From Dyella terrae (lineage in GTDB: Bacteria > Pseudomonadota > Gammaproteobacteria > Xanthomonadales > Rhodanobacteraceae), in contig NZ_SIZZ01000001.1 of NCBI RefSeq assembly GCF_004322705.1, forward strand, positions 434,001 to 498,000: a DNA stretch of 64,000 bases, written 5' to 3'. The translations under genes and the position numbers were made by a program. The notes beneath the pieces are model-generated. The model made no database searches. It was not told the origin of the DNA and saw only the letters and a program-made list of their open reading frames with translations. Positions 18,901-26,511 of this stretch are shown in pieces; within the stretch, counting starts at the first letter, position 1; each line of letters begins with the position of its first letter.

Positions 18901-19054
18901 CACCACCCGTCCATTGTGCCGTCTGCGCCGCGGCCATGCGGGCATCACCCAGCAGCAGGACCAGGCCAATGGCGATGGCCAAGGGCTGATGATGTGCAGT
19001 CCTGATTCGGTCGGCCCGGGCACGGCACAACAGTTTCGCCGCAGGTATCTTCAT
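15995..19054 (-). CDS. Type Va autotransporter (PATR-type passenger)
   Basis: A 1019-residue autotransporter. An extended signal peptide reaches AMAAAQ-like cleavage near residue 43. The passenger starts with QWTGGVSSDWHEPRNW and has many GSGSVTVSGAGSTW-like repeats typical of passenger-associated transport repeats. The C-terminal beta-barrel (about 745-1019) ends in LLSLTF with the classical terminal Phe. ATG 19054 has GGGGAA 6 bases upstream; the open frame to 19231 lacks a signal. It is carried in cassette 1 with the LuxR regulator. Confidence 0.9.
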   Translation of the reverse strand: MKIPAAKLLCRARADRIRTAHHQPLAIAIGLVLLLGDARMAAAQTAQWTGGVSSDWHEPRNWTIPPGATLGTDIDRSTPNIARIAGNDAIGWLIVGNSGSGELDVTPGGTLQVVGAEPSVGFGMILGVSKSSSGRVALDGAGASLSVNANALIGYAGQGSLSITNGATVELGIASPGSELLVGFGLGGRSGWNGQSDVSGGTGAISVSGANSTLSYGGGLNLLNGTVDVRDGGQLINRARPAEGVGYFDSVIGVAMAADARRGQAELNGQGSVTVSGAGSTWYSDNGLEIGRGGKGVLSILDAGTARFTGNTFLVGSSNGSKVGTGTVLVSGVGSLLEIGSGAVNKTVLVVGQGNNDLLEIAKGGTMTVTGSGTVTGKSSGSGGTVAVHDADSHLQVAGTMTATNGGTLQVADEGQVIVSGGMTLGELGSIVIGNPSGAALTSTPGLLSTPTLVFSAPTSRLAFNHTAGTYDFASAMSGNGTMDVDAGFTRLTADSRLFIGVTTVRNGATLCVDGALGGVINVGQGGTLACSGSVGTVIAAGAIAPGHSPGTLHVDGDLTMQSGSTYEAEIDPGRGLHDSITVGGNVVIEPGATLQVIPIGTAGLTPGTQLQLLQVAGTTSGQFDAVDGSITPFLGYGLTYGNGGILLTVQRNDLTFASFGSNANQRSVGAALDSLPADSALITDLTNQLTNTALVGGALASLAGDFHPSVRTALVEDSYYVRQTVNDHLAGSLNSVNGQSAHGGDTFSTWIGAWGHRGDHDATAQHQQLRASGSGFLVGADMTLGSTLLLGALAGGSRNNIHMNDPSASTDVTATHFGIYGSTSVSAFRFRAAAIYAWERLDSQRTVTIGSLSSEPSGRYHANLAQGYIEASHVTELPRGILEPALSLAQVRVHTDAIHERGSNAALNVDAATSRQTYATLGVRGLAVLGAKGEFALEGSLGWQHAWGDHLPKDTMRFLDGGDAFTVTGMAVAKDAMAVSAGIDLALTSNLILSGGYRGQFAGSAKDQSVNLLLSLTF

Positions 19055-19369
19055 CGTTGTTCCCCACGATAGGGCGGATCGCCTCTGTCCATCCCGGGGT
19101 CCTTGAAGCTGAGCGAACAGCTCGACGCTTCGGACCCGGAACGCTCGTTGCCGGGAACTATCAGCAGTTGCGGATGCCACCGCCTCCCTCAAATGAGGGA
19201 GACATGGCCACCACAGACGCATTTGTTTCACGATGAGTGGGCCAGGCGGGTGGCGCGATACACACAGCAGTGTGTTAGCCCCTCTTGGCTGTGAGTGCCT
19301 TGCAGTCCGTTGGCTGGGTGGGGGCCCGGATCCAAACGGCCATCGGTGTCACAGGCGCTTTTTCGCGCC
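19055..19369. other. Upstream region of autotransporter 2, no gene
   Basis: About 315 bases between the autotransporter start and the cassette right-end array. It should contain the autotransporter promoter. No convincing coding frame or strong symmetric operator is seen. Confidence 0.4.
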
Positions 19370-19433
19370 GTGCCAACGTCAAGGCGAGCGCCCAAGTCAT
19401 GGGCTTCCCTGCCAAGGTTAAGAACGCTCGGCA
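19370..19433 (-). repeat. Right transposon-like end array, cassette 1 (degenerate)
   Basis: Three diverged copies of the core GTGCCAGCGTTAGGGGC start at 19370, 19388 and 19409 (spacing 18 and 21), and the end TCGGCA is at 19433, 24 bases from the last copy start. Cassette 2 shows the same layout at 23498, 23517 and 23538 (19, 21, 24). Confidence 0.6.
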
Positions 19434-19435
19434 GG

Positions 19436-19462
19436 TGTCGTCATCCCCTAACCCTGTCACTG
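19436..19462 (+). repeat. Left transposon-like end, cassette 2
   Basis: Starts TGTCGTCATCCCC and contains one inverted core repeat (19444-19460). It begins 2 bases after the right end of cassette 1. Confidence 0.7.
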
Positions 19463-19968
19463 GGCGCAGTTGTTTGAAATAGCCTGATTGTTCTTGCTGG
19501 GGGACGTGACTGCGGTGCTTGAGTGTCAGCGCTAGGAGCGAATAGCCGCCTAGCGTCAGCGCTAATGGCCAATTCAGGCATCGTTGTGCTCCCCAATCTC
19601 CTTAGGTGCAATCTGATTAGGCGCGCGGGCAGCTTCCCGCGTCCGCGACGGCCTTGGTGAGGGCTTTGCCGGCGACCTGGTCCAGCGGTATGAGGCCAGA
19701 CGAGGCATTTGCGACTGAGGATTCCCACTGTGAAGATCCTGCGACGTCGGCAGGGATGGCCTCTGGCAAGGGACCCCCAGCCACCTCTTGAAAACTTAGC
19801 AAATGCTTAGATTGGGCAATCAGATGCACGGACTACCCAGATTTTGTGATCTCAGTCCCTTGCGTATACCTTGCGATTCGCCGTAGCTGGCTGGCAGACT
19901 AATCGTAAGAGAAAGCGCTAGGCGCAATTAGCTGCGCCTCCCGTTCTCGACAAGGATGTCGAAAGGGG
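19463..19968. other. Non-coding region with extra end-like repeats and a gene remnant
   Basis: Two further repeat copies, GTGTCAGCGCTAGGAGC (19523-19539) and GCGTCAGCGCTAATGGC (19553-19569), lie 30 bases apart. They resemble terminal repeats of a different IS21-like element. A minus-strand open frame at 19617-19829 (ending SCPRA) looks like a gene fragment I cannot identify. No intact gene is seen. Confidence 0.4.
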
Positions 19969-20396
19969 TTGGTCAAATGGCGTGTAGTCGGGGCTCAATC
20001 ACCGGCCGGTACGGCAGAAGTACTCTCAGACATCGACTTCGACGTGCAGCCCGGCGAGGTCATCGGCATCGTTGGGCGCTCTGGTTCAGGTAAGAGCACC
20101 CTGACGAAATTGGTGCAGCGCCTATACGTGCCAGAACGTGGGCGCGTCCTGATTGATGGACATGACCTGGCGCTGGCGGACCCCGCTTGGCTTCGGCGCC
20201 AACTGGGTGTCGTTCTCCAGGAGAACTTTCTCTTTAACCGAAGTGTGCGAGATAACATCGCGATTGGCGATCCAGGCATGCCAATGGATCGCGTCATACA
20301 AGCTGCACGGCTGGCGGGCGCGCACGACTTCATAGTTGATCTTCCGCAGGGCTATGACACTACGGTGGGCGAACATGGTGCAAGTCTATCGGGTGT
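19969..20396 (+). pseudogene. Truncated HlyB-type ABC transporter ATPase fragment
   Basis: The frame encodes the middle of a type I secretion ABC ATPase: [17 protein letters not shown] (Walker A), [17 protein letters not shown] (Q loop) and [14 protein letters not shown]. Homology stops in the ABC signature LSGGQ after LSG. The transmembrane and peptidase regions, Walker B and the H-loop are absent, so it cannot work. Sequence then switches directly into an HlyD-like protein, so an internal deletion joined the two. The similarity begins near 19990 with no sensible start codon. Confidence 0.75.
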
Positions 20397-21121
20397 CCGA
20401 CTACGAAGCACTCTTGGACAAGAACTATGTGCCGCGGCAGGAATACCTTCTCCGCAAGCAAGAACGCATCAATGCGGAACGTGACCTAGCCGCGCAGCGC
20501 AGCAAGGCACAGGAACTGAGATCCGCGATCACGGGGGCACGTGAGGAATTGGCATTATCTGTCGCCGATCTTCGACGACAGACTTTAGATGAACTGCGTC
20601 AAGCGCGAGAGCAAATCGCACAATACGAACCTGAGGTCGCAAAGACCAGGCAGCGCAACGCTCAGATGGAGCTCCGCGCTCCAGCTAACGGCACCGTCCA
20701 ACAGCTCGTTGTGCACACTATTGGCGGTGTAGTCACGCCTGCGCAACCGATCCTTTCGGTCGTACCAGATGATGAACCTCTGGAGGTCGAGGTAACCATC
20801 CTGAACAAGGATATCGGCTTCATCCGGCCAGGCCAGGAGGCGGCCGTTAAGATCGACAGCTTTCCTTATACCCGATATGGCCAGGTAGAAGGTCGAGTTG
20901 AAAGCGTTTCGCACGATGCAATTCAAGACGAGAAGCTTGGATTGATCTATTTGGCGCGGGTGGCTATTGAGAAAAACTCGATCGCTGTAGACGGATCGCT
21001 AGTTGATTTGACACCCGGCATGACGCTATCGGTTGAGATCAAGACCGACAAGCGTCGTGTGATTGACTACATCCTATCGCCACTAACTCAGATGCGAAGC
21101 GAGGCAATGCGCGAGCGATGA
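20372..21121 (+). pseudogene. Truncated HlyD-type membrane fusion protein fragment
   Basis: About 240 residues of the C-terminal part of a type I secretion adaptor: coiled coil ([20 protein letters not shown] ... [18 protein letters not shown]), lipoyl-type segment (MELRAPANGTVQQLVVHTIG) and beta-barrel (IGFIRPGQEAAVKIDSFPYT), with a normal HlyD end. The N-terminal membrane anchor and the first half of the hairpin are missing. The upstream junction at about 20393-20400 abuts the ABC fragment, consistent with one deletion in an hlyB-hlyD operon. An ATG at 20375 opens the frame, but a functional product is unlikely. Confidence 0.72.
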
Positions 21122-21167
21122 TACCACGGTCATTTCTCGCCAGAATAGAAACGGGGAGATGGGAAGC

Positions 21168-21527
21168 ATGGCAACGATGACAGCAATTGATTTCGCCGCG
21201 GTCGGATCGCTATGCGGCGGTATCGCGATAGCAATGTTCAATAAGGGACTCACTGACGGTGCCAGGAATGGGGCTGCTCGCGTCGCTTGGTTCCTTGTAG
21301 GGATCGCATTCGCGCGCGCAGTGTATAGAGGAAGCCTCGGACTCATATACGCACTTGAAGTAGGTGATGTTGTTGCCGGAACCCGAGGCGGTGGAAATCT
21401 CCTGTTTCATCGGGATGAACATCCACTGTGGTTCTGGCTGGCCGTCTCTGCGCAAACGACAGGCATGGTAATGGTTGCCTTTCTGGCGTGTACCTGCATC
21501 TGGAAAGCCCTAAAAAAGGGCGGTTGA
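21168..21527 (+). CDS. Unknown small membrane protein in cassette 2
   Basis: A 119-residue protein with about three hydrophobic segments (FAAVGSLCGGIAIAMF; ARVAWFLVGIAFARAV; LWFWLAVSAQTTGMVMVAFLAC) and a KKGG tail. I do not recognise it. ATG 21168 has GGGGAG 9 bases upstream; another in-frame ATG lies at 21159. It starts 46 bases after the HlyD remnant, so it may have belonged to the same operon. Confidence 0.5.
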   Translation: MATMTAIDFAAVGSLCGGIAIAMFNKGLTDGARNGAARVAWFLVGIAFARAVYRGSLGLIYALEVGDVVAGTRGGGNLLFHRDEHPLWFWLAVSAQTTGMVMVAFLACTCIWKALKKGG

Positions 21528-21719
21528 CTCAATCCTCAAGGAAGCTGAACCATCATGCAGTTGACTTGGGATACGCCTCGTTGACCATGCCCGTCAAAGT
21601 ACCGCTCGCCAACGAACACGGTGTACACAACACCATCTAAGTGGTCGTTCCGGAGCGCCCACGTATGTGGCGCTCCGGAACCAATAGCCGGGCTTAAGTC
21701 GTCGAGGGTAATATCACAG

Positions 21720-21887
21720 ATGCCATTAGACATCTTGAGTGGCTGCATCGTACTGTCTCATCTGCGATGGAATAGCCTCAATCCGCCGTCTCGCTGGGAA
21801 ACGTTGTTTACGCTCGCGGTCTTGATCGGAGGCGCCATTACGGCTTTCTGGCCTGTCCTGTCGAAATGGTGGCGAGGACGTAAATAA
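21720..21887 (+). CDS. Possible short single-helix membrane peptide
   Basis: A 55-residue frame with one strong hydrophobic helix (TLFTLAVLIGGAITAFWPVL) followed by a basic tail SKWWRGRK. There is no clear ribosome site and no family match that I know. It could be a holin-like or toxin-like peptide or a spurious frame. Confidence 0.25.
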   Translation: MPLDILSGCIVLSHLRWNSLNPPSRWETLFTLAVLIGGAITAFWPVLSKWWRGRK

Positions 21888-22472
21888 AACTCCCGGAGCT
21901 TGTTATAGGACGACGAAGAAACCCTCGGAATTACTGACGGCATCCTGCAAGTGCGGAACAGAGACATTCCTTGGCAAGTTGGGACCTTGTTGTATTGGGC
22001 ACGCTAGAGCCGAATTGATATCTGACTCAAGCTGTCCGCGGCACTCGGATGGGATGGCTTCAGGCCACTTCGCGCTACCGAATTGGTACCTGAAGATCAT
22101 CCAGCGCCGTAACGGGTGCTGGCCAATTGCGCTAAACACGCCTTGACGAGCCCTCGGCCACGAAGGCCGGCCATTCATTTGGAACGGATGTTATGGAGGC
22201 CGTAGTGATTCCTGCCAGAGCGCCTGTGAGCGTCATCGGAATGCGGAGCTCAGGTCGAGGTGGCATGGCGAAGTCGACGGCATGATCGATGCTCTCGGAG
22301 AATTCAAGTACATCGCTCAGGTAGGCACGCAGATATCCACCGGATAAGCTGCGCAATCAGCATTGACAAAGGGTTCTGACAAGGTTCTTTTCTCTCTTAG
22401 GCGAGCACTCGGTGGACTGCGCCCGGCCGGTCGAAGGTCGTGACTTGGCAGTAGTTGGTGATATGACCAATC
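21888..22472. other. Degenerate region in cassette 2, possible broken minus-strand gene
   Basis: About 585 bases without an intact gene. Two overlapping minus-strand frames (21903-22178 and 22132-22356) are both protein-like and may be one frameshifted gene. The downstream part contains WPEAIPSEC, echoing LPEAIPADV in the 19617-19829 fragment. Confidence 0.3.
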
Positions 22473-23342
22473 CTAAGGCTTAGTGGCCTTCGCCGCGGTT
22501 GCTGTGTGCCTCATTTCTATCGCCTCAGCCTGTGCGTTAGCCAGCTCCGCCACTGTGCCTCGAATGACGTGGTCCTTGAATTGGATCGGGACCAGTGTTG
22601 ATAGTTTGCCCGTCGCTGTCGAGCAGGCGTCGCTGACACGCCTGATTCGGTTCGGCAAGATGGGGAACGTCACTCGCTGTTCGGCAGTCATGCGCTCGGC
22701 AGTCACATTCTTGTACCCATTGAGGTCCGCCACCAATTGATTTCGCATTTGAATGCACTGTGCCACCGTAGCGGCGATGTCCGAAGGTCCTTTCGCTAAA
22801 TAAGCGATCTGATCGGCGGATAGATCGGCTGATGCGATGCGACCGCTTAGGTGTTGAATGAAGGCAAGGCCGCGCTTGTTCGGCTGAATCATGAGTGCGT
22901 CGGGCGATCGCAATCCGATGCTCTTCAATCGCCAGTCGGCGTCTTTGGTCGAATCTACTATCTCGTTTAGACGCTCTTTGATTAGCAGAACCGTGGCCAG
23001 GAACAACGCTTCGTCCGCATTTTTGCTTCTGTCATCCGCGGCTTTGGCCAGGGCGAGCGCTTTTTCGCTCGTCTGTCCTGCGATATGTGTTTCGACAAAG
23101 CTTGCGATAGCCACGAAAAGGCTGAAGACCGCAGCCATAAGTGCTGCCACGGAGATTTTGTCCGATCGTATCCATCCTGTTTGCGAGGAAGTGGTGGTCG
23201 GAGGAGGCAGCATGCTCGGCGGCGGTGATGGGGCTGCAGAATCGGTAGTGGGGGCTGCGTTTGGTGGGTTGGGGTGTGTCATTCGGTGGGGCATCCAGTG
23301 CAAATGTCGTGGAGTGAGCCGATCTTCGACCCTTGGTTCCAT
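22473..23342 (-). CDS. Unknown membrane-anchored protein
   Basis: A 289-residue protein. A proline/threonine-rich N terminus (NPPNAAPTTDSAAPSPPPSM) is followed by a single transmembrane helix at about 65-85 (VAALMAAVFSLFVAIASFV) and a charged, mostly helical C-terminal domain of about 200 residues. No family is recognised. In-frame ATGs lie at 23342, 23294 and 23282 and none has a clear ribosome site, so the start is uncertain. It lies at the right end of cassette 2 and is probably acquired. Confidence 0.5.
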   Translation of the reverse strand: MEPRVEDRLTPRHLHWMPHRMTHPNPPNAAPTTDSAAPSPPPSMLPPPTTTSSQTGWIRSDKISVAALMAAVFSLFVAIASFVETHIAGQTSEKALALAKAADDRSKNADEALFLATVLLIKERLNEIVDSTKDADWRLKSIGLRSPDALMIQPNKRGLAFIQHLSGRIASADLSADQIAYLAKGPSDIAATVAQCIQMRNQLVADLNGYKNVTAERMTAEQRVTFPILPNRIRRVSDACSTATGKLSTLVPIQFKDHVIRGTVAELANAQAEAIEMRHTATAAKATKP

Positions 23343-23497
23343 CGCGAGTGATCACTTGCTGAAGTTCGATGATGCGTTGTAAGTATCGCTTGAAGTCATC
23401 TATCGGTTTCATGCCTGCGCACGAGCCAACCCGCACTGAGCCTCATTTGGGTGTTCTGGTTCGCCGCAGCCCGCGACGGGCGTAATAGGGCCGCCCA

Positions 23498-23562
23498 GTG
23501 CCAGCGTTAGGGGCTAGTGCCAAGGTTAGGGGCGTCAGTGCCAGAGTTAAGGGATGTCGACA
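23498..23562 (-). repeat. Right transposon-like end array, cassette 2
   Basis: Three tandem copies of the core: GTGCCAGCGTTAGGGGC (23498), GTGCCAAGGTTAGGGGC (23517) and GTGCCAGAGTTAAGGGA (23538). The element ends GTCGACA at 23562. Array spacing of about 20 bp suggests helically phased transposase-binding sites. Confidence 0.72.
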
Positions 23563-23586
23563 ACAGGTGGGGCGGAAGGAAAGGGC

Positions 23587-23618
23587 TTGACCCTGGACCT
23601 TGATCAAAGGTCTAGACT
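23587..23618 (+). promoter_or_regulatory. MerR-type promoter with overlong spacer and CueR-like box
   Basis: The -35 is TTGACC (23587-23592) and the -10 is TAGACT (23613-23618), separated by 20 bases. The dyad GACCTT-N5-AAGGTC (23596-23612) sits in the spacer. This is the classic layout for MerR-family activation by DNA untwisting, and the dyad matches CueR-type copper boxes. The predicted transcript would start at or next to the merR ATG (23626). Confidence 0.82.
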
Positions 23619-23625
23619 ATGCCCC

Positions 23626-24051
23626 ATGAACACAACCTCCGCCTCCCTGACTATTGGTGCCGTCGCCAAGCGCGTCGGCGTGGGTATCGACACGATCCGC
23701 TTCTATGAGCGCGAAGGGCTGCTGCCGGAGCCGCTGCGGCGGGCTTCGGGTTATCGCAGCTACGACGAGAGCGCGGTCCGCCAGCTGCGCTTCATCCGTC
23801 GCGCGAAGGACCTTGGTTTCACGCTGGAAGAGATTCGGGATTTGCTGGCGCTGTCCGCTGACCGGAGTCTGGGCGTGAAGGCCGTGAAGCAGCGGGCCCA
23901 GGACCGCCTGGCTGCCATTGACGAGCGCATTGCCGAGCTGACGCGCGTGCGCAACGGGCTGGAACAATTGATCGATGCCTGTCCGGGACATGGTTCGCCG
24001 GACCAGTGCCCGATCCTGCGCGCGCTGGTCGATGAGGAGTCGCAGGCATGA
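23626..24051 (+). CDS. MerR-family metal-responsive activator, CueR/HmrR-like
   Basis: A 141-residue MerR protein. The winged helix lies at about 8-75 ([24 protein letters not shown]), a dimer helix follows, and the C-terminal metal loop contains Cys119 and Cys128 ([13 protein letters not shown]). CueR has C-X7-C; here the loop is C-X8-C, one residue longer, which could alter metal geometry. The gene overlaps the copper ATPase start by 4 bases (ATGA). The frame opens at 23554, but the ATG at 23626 fits the family start and promoter. There is no ribosome site, so it is probably leaderless. It should activate itself and the ATPase in response to Cu(I). Confidence 0.88.
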   Translation: MNTTSASLTIGAVAKRVGVGIDTIRFYEREGLLPEPLRRASGYRSYDESAVRQLRFIRRAKDLGFTLEEIRDLLALSADRSLGVKAVKQRAQDRLAAIDERIAELTRVRNGLEQLIDACPGHGSPDQCPILRALVDEESQA

Positions 24052-26507
24052 GCACGGAGAAGCACGCTTGCTGCAGTTCGGCATCCAGGGACGAGGCCGC
24101 TCCGACCACGGTGGCGGGTACCACGCCATCGCCACACGGCGATGAGCATCACGCCCATCACCATCACGGGCACGATCATCACGCGCTTCACGATCACGCC
24201 ATGCATCACGCGAACACCGTCAAGGACCCCGTGTGCGGGATGACCGTGGATCCGGCCAAGGCGAAGTTCCAGGCCGATCATGATGGACAGACCTATTACT
24301 TCTGCGCGGCGCGTTGCCACGACAAGTTCGTCGCCGATCCGCAGAAGTACCTGCAACCGGCCGAGCCTGAGCCCGTGATCCCGGGCGCGATCTACACATG
24401 CCCGATGCATCCCGAGATCCAGCAGGTTGGCCCGGGACATTGCCCGAAGTGCGGCATGGCGCTCGAGCCAATGATGCCCACGCTTGACGAGGACGACGGG
24501 CACGAAGTGACGCAGATGTCGCGGCGATTCTGGACGCTCGTGGCGTTGACGCTGCCGGTATTCCTCCTGGCGATGGGGCCGCACTTGTTCGGCTGGCATC
24601 TCCCTTCGCCGTGGGGCGAGGTGGCGGCGTGGACCGAAATGGCCTTGTCGACGGTCGTCGTCCTGTGGGGTGGCGCAAGCTTCTTCAAGCGCGGCTGGCA
24701 ATCGCTGAAGCCGTGGTCGCCGAACATGTACACCCTGATCGCGCTGGGTACCGGCGTGGCATGGATTTACAGCATGGTGGCGTTCTTCCTGCCAGGTATG
24801 TTCCCGGAGGCATTCCGGAACGCGCACGGTCGCGTGGACGTCTATTTTGAATCGGCTGCGGTGATCGTCACGCTGGTGATGCTCGGTGATTTCCTTGAGT
24901 TGCGTGCGCGTCGCCGGACGGGTGCGGCCCTGAAGGCCTTGCTGGGGCTTGCCCCCAAGACGGCGCGTCGCGTCGAGGCCCATGGCGAGGAAGTCGACGT
25001 TTCGCTCGACGAAGTGCACGAAGGCGATGTGCTGCGTGTCCGTCCGGGCGAAAAGGTGCCTGTGGATGGCATCGTGCTGGAAGGACGCAGCCACGTCGAC
25101 GAATCGATGCTCACCGGCGAACCATTGCCGGTGGAGAAGCTGAAGGGTGACACCGTGACCGGTGGCACCGTCAACCAGGATGGCGCGCTGATGATGCGTG
25201 CCGAGAAGGTTGGCGCGCAAACCATGCTGGCCCAAATCGTGAACCTCGTGGCGCAGGCACAACGCAGCAAGGCGCCCTTGCAACGCGTGGCCGATCGCGT
25301 GGCGGCGTGGTTCGTCCCCGCTGTGGTTGCAGCCAGCGTGCTCGCATTCATGGCCTGGGCAGTGATCGGGCCCGAGCCGCGCATGGCGCATGCGCTGATT
25401 GCACTGGTGTCCGTGCTGATCATTGCCTGTCCCTGTGCGCTCGGCCTGGCGACCCCGATCTCCATCATGGTCGCGAGCGGCCGCGGCGCGCGTCATGGCG
25501 TGCTGTTCAAGGATGCCGGTGCCATCGAGGGCTTGCGTGATGTAGATACCTTGCTGGTCGACAAAACAGGCACGCTGACCGAAGGCAAGCCGTCACTGCG
25601 CGACGTGGTGGTGCTCGATGCAGTCTATACGCAGGCCGAGCTGCTGGCATGGGCGGCGGCACTGGAGAAGCCGAGCGAACATCCGCTGGCTCGCGCGATT
25701 CTTGCCGGCGCGAAAGAGCGCGATGTGCGCGTGCCGGATATCGCCGAGTTTGGCACCTTGACGGGCGGCGGCGTGGGCGGTCGTGTCGAAGGTCGTGGCC
25801 TGGCCCTGGGCAACTTGCGCCTGATGGAATCGCTGCACGTCACCGTCAACGACGCTGCCGCAGCGCAGGCGGATGAATTGCGCAAGAACGGCTCGACGGT
25901 GATGTTCCTTGCCGTGGACGGAAAGCTCGCTGGCCTGATGGCGGTGGCCGACCGCATCAAGGAGACGACGCCTCGGGCGATCGAAGCGCTGCATCGCGCC
26001 GGACTGCGCGTGGTCATGGTGACGGGCGACAACGCCGTGACCGCCGCGGCCGTAGCACGCACACTGGGTATTGATGAGGTGCGCGCGGACGTGTCGCCGG
26101 CGGACAAGGCCGCCGTCGTCAACGAACTTCGTGCGGCGGGTCATCGCGTCGCGATGGCCGGTGATGGCATCAATGATGCGCCGGCGCTCGCCGCCGCGGA
26201 TATTGGCATCGCCATGGGTGGTGGCACGGACGTGGCGATGGAAAGTGCTCAGGTGACCCTGGTCAAGGGCGAGCTCACGGCGCTGGTGCGTGCACGTACC
26301 TTGTCGCGGGCCACGGTCGGCAATATTCGCCAGAATCTTTTCTTCGCCTTCATCTACAACGCGTTGGGCGTGCCGCTCGCGGCAGGTGTCCTTTACCCCG
26401 TGCTGGGCATCACGCTGTCGCCGATGATTGCGGCACTGGCCATGAGCCTGTCGTCGGTGTCGGTGGTGACCAACGCGCTGCGCCTGAATCGCGTTCCGCT
26501 CGACTGA
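24048..26507 (+). CDS. Copper-translocating P1B-type ATPase
   Basis: An 819-residue heavy-metal exporter. The N terminus is His-rich ([17 protein letters not shown], residues about 34-52), then a YHS domain ([15 protein letters not shown]) and a heavy-metal-binding zinc-ribbon-like domain (YTCPMHPEI ... [11 protein letters not shown]). There is no classical HMA GMTCXXC domain. The core has the CPC motif (about 461), [11 protein letters not shown] (about 504), SEHPLA and [10 protein letters not shown] (about 704), and the last helices contain YN and MSSVSVV-type Cu(I) residues. It is translationally coupled to the CueR-like regulator. It exports Cu(I) from the cytoplasm; silver is also possible. 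Confidence 0.93.
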   Translation: MSTEKHACCSSASRDEAAPTTVAGTTPSPHGDEHHAHHHHGHDHHALHDHAMHHANTVKDPVCGMTVDPAKAKFQADHDGQTYYFCAARCHDKFVADPQKYLQPAEPEPVIPGAIYTCPMHPEIQQVGPGHCPKCGMALEPMMPTLDEDDGHEVTQMSRRFWTLVALTLPVFLLAMGPHLFGWHLPSPWGEVAAWTEMALSTVVVLWGGASFFKRGWQSLKPWSPNMYTLIALGTGVAWIYSMVAFFLPGMFPEAFRNAHGRVDVYFESAAVIVTLVMLGDFLELRARRRTGAALKALLGLAPKTARRVEAHGEEVDVSLDEVHEGDVLRVRPGEKVPVDGIVLEGRSHVDESMLTGEPLPVEKLKGDTVTGGTVNQDGALMMRAEKVGAQTMLAQIVNLVAQAQRSKAPLQRVADRVAAWFVPAVVAASVLAFMAWAVIGPEPRMAHALIALVSVLIIACPCALGLATPISIMVASGRGARHGVLFKDAGAIEGLRDVDTLLVDKTGTLTEGKPSLRDVVVLDAVYTQAELLAWAAALEKPSEHPLARAILAGAKERDVRVPDIAEFGTLTGGGVGGRVEGRGLALGNLRLMESLHVTVNDAAAAQADELRKNGSTVMFLAVDGKLAGLMAVADRIKETTPRAIEALHRAGLRVVMVTGDNAVTAAAVARTLGIDEVRADVSPADKAAVVNELRAAGHRVAMAGDGINDAPALAAADIGIAMGGGTDVAMESAQVTLVKGELTALVRARTLSRATVGNIRQNLFFAFIYNALGVPLAAGVLYPVLGITLSPMIAALAMSLSSVSVVTNALRLNRVPLD

Positions 26508-26511
26508 TCCC

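Larger units (their letters stand above)
14115..19433. mobile_element. Transposon-like cassette 1 carrying LuxR regulator and autotransporter
   Basis: The left end starts TGTCG and carries one core repeat (14123-14139). The right end ends in TCGGCA and carries three degenerate core repeats (starting 19370, 19388 and 19409). The last repeat starts 24 bases before the end, exactly as in the neighbouring cassette. Ends of the TGT...ACA type with arrays of about 20-bp repeats are known for Tn7-like, Tn5053/Tn402 and IS21-type elements. No transposase gene is visible inside, so mobilisation in trans or decay is inferred. No clear target duplication was found. Confidence 0.5.
19436..23562. mobile_element. 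Transposon-like cassette 2 with degenerate type I secretion cargo
   Basis: A 4127-bp segment bounded by inverted 27-bp ends (23 of 27 identical) of the form TGTCG...CGACA. The right end carries three tandem core repeats and the left end one. The flanks are GCAGG (19431-19435) and ACAGG (23563-23567), a possible 5-bp target duplication with one change. Interior sequence is visibly less GC-rich than the surroundings and contains an ABC/HlyD deletion remnant, unknown small membrane proteins and a 289-residue unknown protein, but no transposase. Confidence 0.55.

Noticed and set aside
23032-23436. A 134-residue minus-strand frame starting MKPIDDFKRYLQ
   Set aside because: Only the first 35 residues look protein-like and the rest is antisense-frame noise over the 289-residue unknown; perhaps a remnant, not supportable as a gene.
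23498-23562. Three tandem repeats as a CRISPR array
   Set aside because: Repeats are 17 bp, imperfect, with 2-4 base gaps instead of spacers, and match element-end arrays at 19370-19433.
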